Source: Mucilaginibacter paludis DSM 18603 (lineage in GTDB: Bacteria > Bacteroidota > Bacteroidia > Sphingobacteriales > Sphingobacteriaceae). From it: 64,000 nt of DNA. Shown piece by piece: positions 9,031 through 18,091 of this stretch. The position numbers and the translations under genes were made by a program. The stretch's first letter is position 1, and every line of letters begins with the position of its first letter. Under the pieces are notes generated by a model. It was not told the origin of the DNA. It searched no databases and was given only the letters and a program-made list of their open reading frames with translations. The stretch spans positions 62,001-126,000 of the forward strand of contig NZ_CM001403.1 of assembly GCF_000166195.2 (NCBI RefSeq). Direction: 5' to 3'.

Positions 9031-9396
9031 ATGGCAAAGCTTTTTATCGTCGGTTTTCCGAAAGACATGCAGGAGATTGAACTTGTTGAGCTGTTTAGCC
9101 AACATGGTATTGTAAACACCGTAACCATTGTAACCGATATGCAAACCGGCGAAAGTAAGGGCTACGGCTTTATTACCATGACCGATGATGCCGGAGCGCA
9201 ACGGGCGATAGACGCGCTAAACGGCGCCAGTATTGACGACAGAACCATCAGCGTAAGGTTTGCCGAAGAAAAAAACGTAGCCAAACCCGTTAGCAACCCA
9301 CCCTTTAAAAAACATTTCGCAAACAAACCCACCACAACCCGAAGGGATAGTCAGCCCGGCACACCAAAACCCAAACGCCCAAGGCGCTCTTCGTAA
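9031..9396 (+). CDS. RRM-domain RNA-binding protein
   Basis: 121 aa with one RNA recognition motif. RNP2 is LFIVGFP (residues 4-10) and RNP1 is KGYGFITM near residues 44-51. ALNGASIDDRTISVRFAEEK closes the domain. A basic low-complexity tail (RRDSQPGTPKPKRPRRSS) follows and could add nonspecific RNA binding. Single-RRM proteins of this size are common in Bacteroidetes and cyanobacteria. The next genes downstream encode RNA repair enzymes, but the 325-bp gap argues against a simple operon. Confidence 0.93.
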   Translation: MAKLFIVGFPKDMQEIELVELFSQHGIVNTVTIVTDMQTGESKGYGFITMTDDAGAQRAIDALNGASIDDRTISVRFAEEKNVAKPVSNPPFKKHFANKPTTTRRDSQPGTPKPKRPRRSS

Positions 9397-9592
9397 TTGA
9401 TATTGCATATCGCAATTTAATTAGCGAGTGTAGGTAATATGCTTGAATTTGGAGTCGCAGGCTTCATGCCGAAACGCTAAGGCATCAATACACTCGGCTT
9501 TCATTCTTAGCGTCTTTGCGCCTTTGCGTGAGCATCTCTACATTTTTAAATTAACTCTGCTCTTAATTTAGCAAATTTCCGGTTAGTTTTTT
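9397..9592. other. Gap between the RRM gene and the RNA ligase
   Basis: No gene recognised. The words CGCTAAGG and CTTAGCGTCTTTGCGCCTTT near 9473-9535 look like a species-level intergenic repeat, but only this copy is visible here. Confidence 0.35.
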
Positions 9593-9600
9593 TACCTTTG
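9593..9600 (+). promoter_or_regulatory. Candidate -7 box for the RNA repair genes
   Basis: TACCTTTG fits TAnnTTTG. It leaves a leader of roughly 115 bases before the ligase ATG at 9722. That leader contains a small GC hairpin (TTCCCCAGCCGGGGA, about 9667-9681). The -33 box is not clear. Confidence 0.4.
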
Positions 9601-9721
9601 CGCTAACAAAAACACTGTTAAGCCTTGAGCCATGTAATGTCATTTACACATTCCTGTTAAATGATCTTCCCCAGCCGGGGAGGAAGTAATTACTCTTTAT
9701 TTTTACTTTACTTATTACAAT

Positions 9722-10429
9722 ATGGCTATTTCACAAAAATATGGTCGTACTTATCATTATCCATTTTCGCCGGGCACCAGCAGCGACGACCGGATACAGC
9801 ATAACTACTGGGAGCACCTGCAACGCATTCCCCGATTAATACATACCGAAAAACTGGATGGCGAGAATAATTGCCTGTCCGGCCTGGGTGTTTTTGCCCG
9901 CTCGCATGCGGCACCCACAACATCCGCCTGGACAGAAAGCCTGCGCCGCTATTGGCAATTGATTAAACACGACCTGGGCGACCTGGAAATTTTTGGCGAG
10001 AATCTGTACGCTATCCACTCCATCTGCTACCGCAAACTGGAACATCACTTTTACGTTTTCGGCATACGCCAACAAAATCGTTGGCTAAGTTGGGAAGAAA
10101 CTCAGTTTTATGCCAGCCTGCTTGATCTGCCCACTGTACCGGTTATTAAAACGGAAACTACTCCGCAGAACCAACAATTATTTGAAGCCGGCATGCTGGC
10201 TTTGGTAAACGGCCCCGGAACATTTGACCCGGTTGACGTACACGATAAGCGTAGCACAACTATGGAGGGCCTGGTAAGCCGCAACGCAGACAGCTATACA
10301 ACAGATGCCTTTGCCCGAAACGTGTTTAAATATGTAAGAAAAGGACATGTTAAAACCAATGAACACTGGACGCGAGACTGGCAACGCGCCCCACTGAAAA
10401 ACGAAGGAGGTAAACATGTGGACCTTTAG
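9722..10429 (+). CDS. RNA ligase family protein
   Basis: 235 aa with nucleotidyltransferase motifs in order. Motif I is EKLDGEN with predicted AMP-accepting Lys44, motif III-like FGENLYAIHS is at 91-100, motif IV EGLV at 182-185, and motif V KYVRKGHVK at 203-211. It should join 5'-phosphate and 3'-OH RNA ends using ATP through an enzyme-AMP intermediate. The coding end overlaps the next gene by 14 bp, so the two are translationally coupled. The neighbour supplies end-healing activities, which makes a two-gene RNA repair cassette. Confidence 0.88.
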   Translation: MAISQKYGRTYHYPFSPGTSSDDRIQHNYWEHLQRIPRLIHTEKLDGENNCLSGLGVFARSHAAPTTSAWTESLRRYWQLIKHDLGDLEIFGENLYAIHSICYRKLEHHFYVFGIRQQNRWLSWEETQFYASLLDLPTVPVIKTETTPQNQQLFEAGMLALVNGPGTFDPVDVHDKRSTTMEGLVSRNADSYTTDAFARNVFKYVRKGHVKTNEHWTRDWQRAPLKNEGGKHVDL

Positions 10430-11525
10430 CGAAAACAAGGAATGGCGCTACCTGGAGCATACTTTTGATTGGGTAAAGCAAATGAACGATGTTCAGCAGG
10501 ATACGTGCTACCATGCCGAAGGCAACGTAGCCATCCATACCCGGATGGTGCTGGCCGCGCTGCAACAGGATGCCGCCTTTGCCCAACTGACCGCGCAGCA
10601 ACGCGAAATATTGTGGACAGCAGCTTTACTGCACGATGTTGAAAAGCGCAGCACCACCGTTTTTGAACCCGATGGCAGCATCACATCAAACGGGCATGCC
10701 CGCAAGGGTGCGCAATTTGCAAGGCAACTACTTTATAACCAACACCCTGCACCCTTTGCCATACGCGAGCAAATTGCAGGCCTGGTGAGGTACCACGGCT
10801 TGCCGATATGGCTGTTTGAAAAACCCAACCCGGTAAAGGCTTTGGCAAAAGCCAGCATGGAGGTTAATACCCAATGGCTGGCTTTGCTGGCCCGGGCCGA
10901 TATGCTTGGCCGCCATTGTGCCGACCAGGACGAGATGCTTTACCGCATCGACTGCTTTGAGGCCCTGTGCCGGGAGCATAACTGCTGGGGCAATGCCCGC
11001 ACGTTTAAATCGGCAGCGGCGCAGATGTATTATATGCAGCACGATGATGCTTACCTTGATTATGTTCCGTTTGAGCAACCTGCCCCCAAGGTGATTTTAA
11101 TGAGCGGCCTGCCCGGCGCTGGCAAGGATACGCTGATTAAAAAGCAATACCCCGGCTGGCCCCTAATATCGTTGGACGACATGCGCATGGAGCACGGAAT
11201 TTTGCCCACCGATAAAACCGGCAACGGGCAGGTGATACAGCTGGCAAAAGAACAAGCCAGGGCATACCTGCGCAAGCAGCAAGGCTTTGTTTGGAACGCA
11301 ACCAACACCACCAGCCAAATGCGCATGCAGCTGATTGATTTGTTTACCACCTACAGGGCCGAAGTAAGCATCATTTATGTTGAAATACCCTACCGGGAGC
11401 TGCTTATCCAAAATAAAAACCGGGAAGCCAACGTACCCGTAACGGTTTTAGACAAGCTAATACACAAGCTGGAAGTGCCCGCACCGTGGGAAGCACACCA
11501 CGTAAGCTATTGTCTTACCCATTGA
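10416..11525 (+). CDS. HD-Pnk: HD phosphohydrolase fused to polynucleotide kinase
   Basis: 369 aa with two modules. The N-terminal HD domain has H33, the H73-D74 doublet (LLHDVEKR), H94 and D162 (ARADMLG). The C-terminal P-loop kinase has GLPGAGKDT (231-239), SLDDMR near 252-257 and a lid-like NKNREANVP. This matches the architecture of Runella slithyformis HD-Pnk, shown to have 2',3'-phosphoesterase activity in the HD part and 5'-OH polynucleotide kinase activity in the C-terminal part. Overlap with the RNA ligase gene suggests end healing followed by sealing. Confidence 0.88.
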   Translation: MWTFSENKEWRYLEHTFDWVKQMNDVQQDTCYHAEGNVAIHTRMVLAALQQDAAFAQLTAQQREILWTAALLHDVEKRSTTVFEPDGSITSNGHARKGAQFARQLLYNQHPAPFAIREQIAGLVRYHGLPIWLFEKPNPVKALAKASMEVNTQWLALLARADMLGRHCADQDEMLYRIDCFEALCREHNCWGNARTFKSAAAQMYYMQHDDAYLDYVPFEQPAPKVILMSGLPGAGKDTLIKKQYPGWPLISLDDMRMEHGILPTDKTGNGQVIQLAKEQARAYLRKQQGFVWNATNTTSQMRMQLIDLFTTYRAEVSIIYVEIPYRELLIQNKNREANVPVTVLDKLIHKLEVPAPWEAHHVSYCLTH

Positions 11526-11721
11526 AACCCGTAGCAGCGCATCAATAACAGGCCATATTTGGCATAACAACCGGGCAAGCCAGCAATGCCTTGCCCGGGT
11601 CTGTTTACCACCATTTAGCGTTGATTTTAAACCATCAGGTGCAGCTATGCACCCACTCGCCTACTGCTGCAAAAAATAAAAACCCTGTGCAAGAGCCAAT
11701 TACAATTTATTATATTTCTGC

Positions 11722-11752
11722 TTTGCAAATTTAACGTAAAGGTATATATTTG
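11722..11752 (+). promoter_or_regulatory. Promoter of the split tRNA-Ala
   Basis: TTTG (11722-11725), a 19-bp spacer and TATATTTG (11745-11752) match the Bacteroidetes housekeeping promoter exactly. It lies 14 bp before the first tRNA base. The same TATATTTGCACTCC string precedes the intact tRNA-Ala near 21.24 kb. Confidence 0.85.
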
Positions 11753-11766
11753 CACTCCGCAATTAA

Positions 11767-11808
<42 letters not shown>

Positions 11809-12065
11809 GTATTTGAAAATAGGCTTTCTGCCTGGTATCCAACTACTTATAAGTCCACAATCCATCTTGTTTTAGCAAAACTAAAACTAAACTAAAACTT
11901 GTCCATTCTTGAAGGATTCTTTTCACCACTATAGTTTTATTGAACACCAACAACGATATATTTTGATAAACTCCAAATGAGTCTTTATCGTTTTCACGTT
12001 TCTGCATAATGAAGGAGGCCGGTTTGATTTTTAACAATTATGCTTTTTCATTGGTGAAATTATGG

Positions 12066-15000
12066 TTAAATATTGCTTACTTGAAAAGCTCGGGCACCAT
12101 CAAAGTTAAATCCAATATAACACTCAACCAGTGTTCCTTTTTCAGCATCACTGTGATAGTGCCCGAATTTGCCTGGTTGATAGATCACAAGAATGCCGCT
12201 ACCTGCAATTTCAATAAAGCCTTCCTGCGGACGGTTGTATTTAACAACTTTCCCGTTCACTCTGTATAAAAACCTATGATTGCCGTCTTCAAAGAATTGT
12301 TTTTCTTTATTCCAGCGTCCGATATCTTTATTGTTCACCAACACGATGCTATTATCTTTAAAACCTAACCACTCGGGACAGAAAATTTTATTATAAGGCC
12401 CGCTAATTCTTTCGTTCATTCGTTGAAGGTTTTTTTCGTAATTATCTAACGCGCTGCCCGACCCACCAGTCAGAACTTTAATTGCATAAAGGCACATCAG
12501 ATAATAAGCCGAATGTATCGTCTCTATCTTAAACTCCAGTTCTTCAAGACGGCTAACCAACAAAGCGACATTTGTGTTCAATCTTCTGGACACCTCAAAC
12601 CAAAGGTTAAGATCTCTCGCATCGAAGGTGCCCTCCAGGTTTTCCGATGCCAGCGATTGTATTTTTAATAAATCTCTACCCCTTAGCTGCGCCCAATCAA
12701 AATCGCCCTTAGCTAAATGTGCGTAGGCCAAATTTCTTCTGATGATATTTTGATCATGGTGTTGATCTCCTATAAGGCTTTGCCATGCATTGATCATTCT
12801 CTCTTTCTCTCCCCAAAATTTCAACAAGATGATTTTATACCGTTCAAGGTGTTGGCTTGGTATTTCGAAATTTTTATTGTTATAGCGATCTATCCATTCT
12901 TTGGCTGATGCAAGAATGGAGCTATACCAAGTATTTGCGGGGTTTGTGATAAACTGCGTGTAATCCTTATTTTGTGTTTTTAGTAATGAAATGGAATATC
13001 CAAATTCAATCGTTTGTATGGCCATTTGAACAAAAGCCACATAGCCATGCTCATTAAAAGGAGCCAACTCTGCGGTTTTATCAAACTCAAATTCGGCATC
13101 ATCGAAAAGTTGTTGTAGCCTGGTTAGAATTTCTTCGCTCACTTCATCCCGAAGGCCATAATATTTATCCCTTATCCGGTATAACTCTGTTCGGTAACAC
13201 ATTCCTTTGATATGAAACAAACGATAATCATTTGGGTCTAAGTCAGTAGCTACGTTAATGGTTCGTATGGCATTATCAAAATCTTTATCAATACTATACA
13301 GCCTTGAGAAATGTCCCCAAAAGTGTGCATGTTCAGTAGGAAATTCTGTTGTTAATACTTCAAACACTTCAATCCGTGATTGATTGGTTTGCAAGTCTGA
13401 AATTAATAAAGAAAACTTGCTATCCCCATTACCGTTATCCTCGTCAATTTCTTCGTCATTATTATGCCAGTCCTTTCGTTGAATAAACACACTGTCCAAT
13501 AATTGAAGTATTTCTGCACTTGCAAAATTTGTTATTTCACGAACTGAACGGATGATGCGCATGGCAAATATCTTCAATATGGAGGGGTTCAATGCTCCCA
13601 AAAGATTAGGCTCGAAAGTATCTTTCAATATTTGAAGGGATATGATAGGATGGATTGTTCGCCAATAGATATATTGGTCAGGCTCCGTTTCTATAATCAA
13701 ATCCAGAATTTTGGAATTGTCAATATGGTTTCTCAATCTAATGAAATTTTCATCCACCCCCAGAAAATTGCTAATTACAAAATGTGGTACATCTCTTGAC
13801 TTTCCCTTAGCATAATAATTAAAGAAGGCCAACAATAGGATTAAATCTTTTTCCTTAGTCGTAATACCAGCTAACCTTCTTTTAACATAATTCTCAATAG
13901 TAATAAATGCTTCCTCATAAGCAATCAAGCCAAAATAAAACGGGGTAAGGATGGCAGGATTGTTTTCAATAATAATTTGTTTAAATGCAGCCTCTTGCGC
14001 CGGAAATTCCTTAATAAATTTACTGAGAAAACGATTTACTTCAGTTTTCTCCAAACTTGGTTTTAGATAAAACGCATTTTCCAACTTTTGCGGTACGTCA
14101 AATCCGCTCTCAATAGTTAGGATGATGGCTTTAACAAGCCTGTGTTCAATGGTTCGTTTAAGTTGCTGAATTTGCGCTTTACCTATATTAGTATTATCAA
14201 TGATAACCAGTGCGGGAAGTTCTGTAAGAGTGAATAGCTGATGAAGTCTGTCTGTTATTTTAGTTTCATCAAAACTAATAGTCATTTCGTTGAGAAGTAA
14301 AACAGGATAATCCCGATAGAGCATAAACGCTATCCTTCTTGCAATTGTCGTACCTCCTGAACCTGGATGGTGAACCAGTGTAAATAAACCGCTGTCACTT
14401 CTTGAATGTAGCCAGCTCCTAATAGAATCGTGAATGTTTTTAGTGATATCACGAGTAACATCGTAATTGTTATCTAATTCCACCCATTCAATATTTCTGC
14501 CTTGATAAAATGTTTTATCACTAACATTTTCCAGTGCGTCCGTTAGGATATCCAAATGCACTATTTTAAAATATTGTTTAAGATCAAGGGTCGTTTGAGC
14601 GGGGATTTCGATGGATTGGCCTTTATTGGAAATGCAAGGAACGCGTAAAACGTGAGGCTGCCCATTTGGTCTACTATCTAATTGATGAAATCCTTCTAAT
14701 AATTGCACTATTGGGACGTCAATAGACTTTCCCTTTATTTCATCGATTAAATCAAAACAAGCTGTATTATCCTCATTTGCGAAAATAAAATTGACATTAA
14801 GCTTACCATCCATGCCTTTAATCGCATATAATAAATCTTTGACATACGGGGCTTGCGTTGAAAGAATTATAACATTGATTATAGTGGACTTTGCTCCGAA
14901 ATTGTCCTGGTAAAATTTAACCATTAACCGGGAAGTAAACATTCCATAGGTTTCTCTCCAGTCGGAATAATTACCGCTTAGGATCATGCTTTTCAACACA

Positions 15001-15977
15001 TGATGGTTACCCTTTAGGAAATACCAGAAAGTCGTTTTGTCCGGGAAGGGAGGTAATATGCCACGGTCATCAGTATGATGAATGATCTGATTAATAGCCT
15101 GACTGTTTTTAGGCTTCACAGCGTGTAAAACGCCGTCTGTATCCGATGTACTGTCCAGGTCAAAAACAAAATCCCAAGTCCAATTGGCCAGGTTAGATAA
15201 TTGAGATTCGGATGAATTTAATCTATCGATAACAAGGAAATAAGCTTGCCTGCGATTAAATTCAGCACAAAGTGTTTTGAATACATTCCAATTAGAAATA
15301 TTGTTTAAAGCAAGTTGATGAACAACCTTCTGTTTAAGCCTGTCAATATATTGGTAGGTGATGAACAAATAGATAGTTACAATTTCCTTGATCAATAACG
15401 ATTTTTCGTCATCGTCGGTTTCAGGATCAAGATGGCCCTCCTTATTTCTAAGATCATAAGTCAATTTGAATTGTTTGCCAAAAGGAAACTTTGTTATGAA
15501 ATAATTGGGTTGAAAAAGCGGTACATTATTATTATCCTTAACCACAAATTCTTTGTGGGGTGCAGAGAACACGGTATCGTCTGCACTTGCGAAGAGTGGA
15601 TCAGCGTAAGTATATTTAAAGCCTTTGACGAAGGTTACAATTTGGCCTTTAAGCATATTTTGTTCACCTGTCCATAGCGGCTCATTGATAATTTTATATA
15701 CCCGTTTAAAAAAAGATTCTAATTTCAGGGCAAGCATCGTCACCGCGGTTCCATAATTATCTACATCCTTATCTTTATACCTAACCTTTAGAGCTTTGAC
15801 AACTTTATCACGGTCGTCCAAATCTGCTTCACCCAATTCCTTTTCCAATACACTACGCAGCGTATCGATGACTTCTTCAAAGGGTACTTTTAAAACGCCA
15901 ATTTGTGTAATGAATAGTCGATCAAAATTTTTTTTTAATTCGGACTTAATGGCTGCCCATTCCCTGTCTGTTATCAT
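12066..15977 (-). CDS. HEPN/SAMD9-like STAND ATPase, putative defence protein
   Basis: 1,303 aa from the preferred ATG at 15977. The longer frame to 16100 would overlap the upstream gene. The helical N-terminus (about 1-215) contains LRNKEGH, an RX4H motif (R177, H182) of the kind that forms HEPN RNase active sites. Residues about 235-430 look Rossmann/Sir2-like, with no residue-level support. FYQGRNIEW (about 490-498) precedes a P-loop HHPGSGGTT (536-544) and Walker B-like ALVIIDN. The GxGGTT P-loop and the FY-x-G-x3-W segment recall SAMD9/SAMD9L antiviral ATPases. Tetratricopeptide-like helices follow (near 900-1050), then a beta-rich C-terminus that could be an OB fold. Predicted role: infection sensing with RNA cleavage; inferred, not shown. 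Confidence 0.72.
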   Translation of the reverse strand: MITDREWAAIKSELKKNFDRLFITQIGVLKVPFEEVIDTLRSVLEKELGEADLDDRDKVVKALKVRYKDKDVDNYGTAVTMLALKLESFFKRVYKIINEPLWTGEQNMLKGQIVTFVKGFKYTYADPLFASADDTVFSAPHKEFVVKDNNNVPLFQPNYFITKFPFGKQFKLTYDLRNKEGHLDPETDDDEKSLLIKEIVTIYLFITYQYIDRLKQKVVHQLALNNISNWNVFKTLCAEFNRRQAYFLVIDRLNSSESQLSNLANWTWDFVFDLDSTSDTDGVLHAVKPKNSQAINQIIHHTDDRGILPPFPDKTTFWYFLKGNHHVLKSMILSGNYSDWRETYGMFTSRLMVKFYQDNFGAKSTIINVIILSTQAPYVKDLLYAIKGMDGKLNVNFIFANEDNTACFDLIDEIKGKSIDVPIVQLLEGFHQLDSRPNGQPHVLRVPCISNKGQSIEIPAQTTLDLKQYFKIVHLDILTDALENVSDKTFYQGRNIEWVELDNNYDVTRDITKNIHDSIRSWLHSRSDSGLFTLVHHPGSGGTTIARRIAFMLYRDYPVLLLNEMTISFDETKITDRLHQLFTLTELPALVIIDNTNIGKAQIQQLKRTIEHRLVKAIILTIESGFDVPQKLENAFYLKPSLEKTEVNRFLSKFIKEFPAQEAAFKQIIIENNPAILTPFYFGLIAYEEAFITIENYVKRRLAGITTKEKDLILLLAFFNYYAKGKSRDVPHFVISNFLGVDENFIRLRNHIDNSKILDLIIETEPDQYIYWRTIHPIISLQILKDTFEPNLLGALNPSILKIFAMRIIRSVREITNFASAEILQLLDSVFIQRKDWHNNDEEIDEDNGNGDSKFSLLISDLQTNQSRIEVFEVLTTEFPTEHAHFWGHFSRLYSIDKDFDNAIRTINVATDLDPNDYRLFHIKGMCYRTELYRIRDKYYGLRDEVSEEILTRLQQLFDDAEFEFDKTAELAPFNEHGYVAFVQMAIQTIEFGYSISLLKTQNKDYTQFITNPANTWYSSILASAKEWIDRYNNKNFEIPSQHLERYKIILLKFWGEKERMINAWQSLIGDQHHDQNIIRRNLAYAHLAKGDFDWAQLRGRDLLKIQSLASENLEGTFDARDLNLWFEVSRRLNTNVALLVSRLEELEFKIETIHSAYYLMCLYAIKVLTGGSGSALDNYEKNLQRMNERISGPYNKIFCPEWLGFKDNSIVLVNNKDIGRWNKEKQFFEDGNHRFLYRVNGKVVKYNRPQEGFIEIAGSGILVIYQPGKFGHYHSDAEKGTLVECYIGFNFDGARAFQVSNI

Positions 15978-16027
15978 TTTGTAATTGTAAGGTAGTTTGA
16001 GGTTGAATTTTTTAGGACAAAAATTAC

Positions 16028-16369
16028 TTAGTTTGTTAATGCTTTGTATTCGTCTGCGGCTTTGTTGAGTATGAATCGCAGTTGATTGTATACCATCCAA
16101 ACCGAAGGTTTATCATAAGGTTTTCCTTTAGGATCAAAGTAAGAATGGAATGTAAGTTTGATTTCCAATCGTCTGTTATTATTCAGGAACTGTATAGGAG
16201 TTGTGCTGTTATGATTTGTAGCCTGGTAGGCGATCTCTTTTAAATCAACATCTAATTCGGCGAGTCCTGGAAATTTGCTTTCAAATTCCCTTAGCTGTTG
16301 TAGCAAATCAGCAGAATAGAGAATTGTATCCCCTAAAAAGTTCTTGCTTAAATGACAATGTATTTCCAT
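16028..16369 (-). CDS. Small unknown protein in the defence island
   Basis: No family recognised. 113 aa, soluble, opening MEIHCHLSKNFLGDTILYSA, with NNNRRLEIKLTFHSYFDPKG in the middle and a helical end. It lies 50 bp upstream of the large ATPase gene on the same strand, so it is probably expressed with it and may be a partner or regulator. The ATG at 16369 is the only reasonable start. Confidence 0.6.
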   Translation of the reverse strand: MEIHCHLSKNFLGDTILYSADLLQQLREFESKFPGLAELDVDLKEIAYQATNHNSTTPIQFLNNNRRLEIKLTFHSYFDPKGKPYDKPSVWMVYNQLRFILNKAADEYKALTN

Positions 16370-16370
16370 A

Positions 16371-16511
16371 TTATACTACTATGTTGATCACCAGATTGAT
16401 GTTACCAAGTCATTTGTTTACTGTCTCCTCGGGTGTATGACCGATTTCGTTACAGTAACGGGAATGTGTGGAAACCCAATAATAGCTAATTTCGCCATTT
16501 ACATCCTTATA
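16371..16511 (-). pseudogene. Decayed ORF remnant between the nuclease and the 113-aa gene
   Basis: After a TGA at 16512-16514 one frame reads YKDVNGEISYYWVSTHSRYC, NEIGHTPEETVNK, a TGA, then LGNINLVINIVV and a stop. The composition looks coding, and the mid-frame TGA would be Trp with one base change. No start codon remains. It ends 2 bp before the ATG of the 113-aa gene, so it may be a lost first gene of that pair. The family is unknown. Confidence 0.4.
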
Positions 16512-16582
16512 TCAGCAATTTCCATTCAAAAACCGAATTACTTATCTCCAATGATTAAGTTCGGTACCATTATATAACAAAT

Positions 16583-17686
16583 TTAAGGTTGCACAATATT
16601 TAGATTGATCTTTCTTTGGGGCAATTGCATTATTATAGTTTGAGGTTTAACGGATGCTGCAACGGTTATCTCTGTCATTATTTTAATAACGCTTCCATTT
16701 TTAACTATTTCACTTTCATCATGTTGAGGTTGAGGTAAAACGGGTTCTGAAAGTTCTATTCTATCATTATTTTTGTCTTTCGAGACATAGTTCTTTTGAT
16801 TAGTAATATAATTTTCGACCATGACAACAAAGTCGATAGTGTTTGCTCTATCTGATTCAATTTTAGTTTGAGTTACTGTTTGTAAAAGATCGAATGCCAA
16901 TGAATCAAAACTGATTAAGCCATGTTCATGTCTAATGAATTTATGCTGCTGTTTAGTAAAATCAACCAATATCGGCACATTGTAAGCAATTTCATGTGCT
17001 TGATTTTCAGGCTGTATAAGCCCATTGTATCCCTCTAATAATTGCGTTTGGATAGCATAAAACACATCTTCGATGAGTTTTACTATATTGACCTTGATGG
17101 TATCATGCAATGATATAAGATTAAAATTGGGGTCTGTATATTCTTCTTTCCTAAATCTAATACCTAAATTAATTGCTCCGTTTTTAGGAGGGAGTCCATT
17201 TTCGGCGTGGAATTTCAAGTTATGAAATTGGAGGTTTTTTATCAAACCGCTGAACATTTGTAAATACAAAACGAGATGCCTACCCGGCCGTCCCCATTCG
17301 TCATCTGTTAAGTCTCGGACAATAAAAATATCAATATTTTTGTTTTTAGCGTATTGGATAGCTCCCTCTTCATACCCCTTCGTTGTGAAAATAACCCCCT
17401 TATTTGCGTTAAGGTCTTCTACTGATGCGGATAAGACATCTATGACTTGCCTATCAACTTTACTCTTCCAAAGCTTACATTCTATTATCGTTTTGATAGT
17501 ATGAAGTTTTGTTTTTTGAGTAACTAAAACATCAATTTGCCTCTTGGCTTGTGATTTTCCAACCTCCGTAACATTGTGCTGTATAATTAAATCCCCATCG
17601 TCTTTATATAATTCGGCAACAAATAGCTCAAACTCTTTCCAGTCAATTAAATATGTTAAAAACTTCCCAGAATCAATATTAGTCAT
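16583..17686 (-). CDS. Mrr-like PD-(D/E)XK restriction endonuclease
   Basis: 367 aa from the ATG at 17686; a TTG at 17710 is the alternative. The N-terminal nuclease core reads WKEFELFVAELY, then RQIDVLV (D52), IIECKLWK (E69-x-K71) and VIDVLSASVEDLNANKGVIF, the order seen in Mrr/Restriction_endonuclease IV domains. That D...ExK set predicts metal-dependent DNA cleavage. The C-terminal two thirds are not recognised and may do targeting. It lies upstream of the small gene and the SAMD9-like ATPase on the same strand, with a 213-bp gap containing an ORF remnant, so joint expression is possible but not certain. Confidence 0.78.
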   Translation of the reverse strand: MTNIDSGKFLTYLIDWKEFELFVAELYKDDGDLIIQHNVTEVGKSQAKRQIDVLVTQKTKLHTIKTIIECKLWKSKVDRQVIDVLSASVEDLNANKGVIFTTKGYEEGAIQYAKNKNIDIFIVRDLTDDEWGRPGRHLVLYLQMFSGLIKNLQFHNLKFHAENGLPPKNGAINLGIRFRKEEYTDPNFNLISLHDTIKVNIVKLIEDVFYAIQTQLLEGYNGLIQPENQAHEIAYNVPILVDFTKQQHKFIRHEHGLISFDSLAFDLLQTVTQTKIESDRANTIDFVVMVENYITNQKNYVSKDKNNDRIELSEPVLPQPQHDESEIVKNGSVIKIMTEITVAASVKPQTIIMQLPQRKINLNIVQP

Positions 17687-17875
17687 ATTTATATTAGTTT
17701 TTTTTAACAAAAAATGATGGATGATAATAATATCAATGGCATTCGTATCTGTGAGGTTTATTCAAAGATGATAAATAAAGGTAATGGTTAAAGAAAGCTT
17801 TTAAAGAAAATTTATTGGCTATACCATCGAAACACTTTTTTATAGTAGTAGTAATAATGAGTATGTGTTTATATG

Positions 17876-17915
17876 CAAAAATAAAAAGCACTTATGGCTT
17901 TATTCCGTAAGTGCT
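17876..17915 (-). terminator. Terminator of the kinase-like/TIR operon
   Basis: On the minus strand an 11-bp stem (AGCACTTACGG with CCATAAGTGCT, one wobble) has a 7-nt loop and runs into TTTTTATTTTTG. It lies about 180 bp after the TIR stop codon, separating the TIR pair from the downstream nuclease gene. The rest of the 17711-18091 gap is AT-rich with no other feature recognised. Confidence 0.7.
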
Positions 17916-18091
17916 ATATATTATGTTGTGGCTACTGTACAAATTTCGAACTATTTCCTATCCGATTTGCGGTTGATAGCTAACTTGGACATATAAACGA
18001 ATGAGTCCAAAATAATTGCCTTGATTTGGTCTTTCTGAAAACTATGAATATCAAAGAAACTTAATATGACCTTATTCAGATGGAAAATTTT

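Noticed and set aside
11843..12037. 64-codon minus-strand frame beside the broken tRNA, considered as an integrase N-terminus
   Set aside because: The text does not match a tyrosine recombinase and contains a simple TTTTAGTTTAGT-type repeat; no catalytic motifs follow.
15978..16100. Longer start for the SAMD9-like gene at 16100
   Set aside because: It would overlap the 113-aa gene by 73 bp, and its first 41 residues are basic and low complexity; the ATG at 15977 is better placed.
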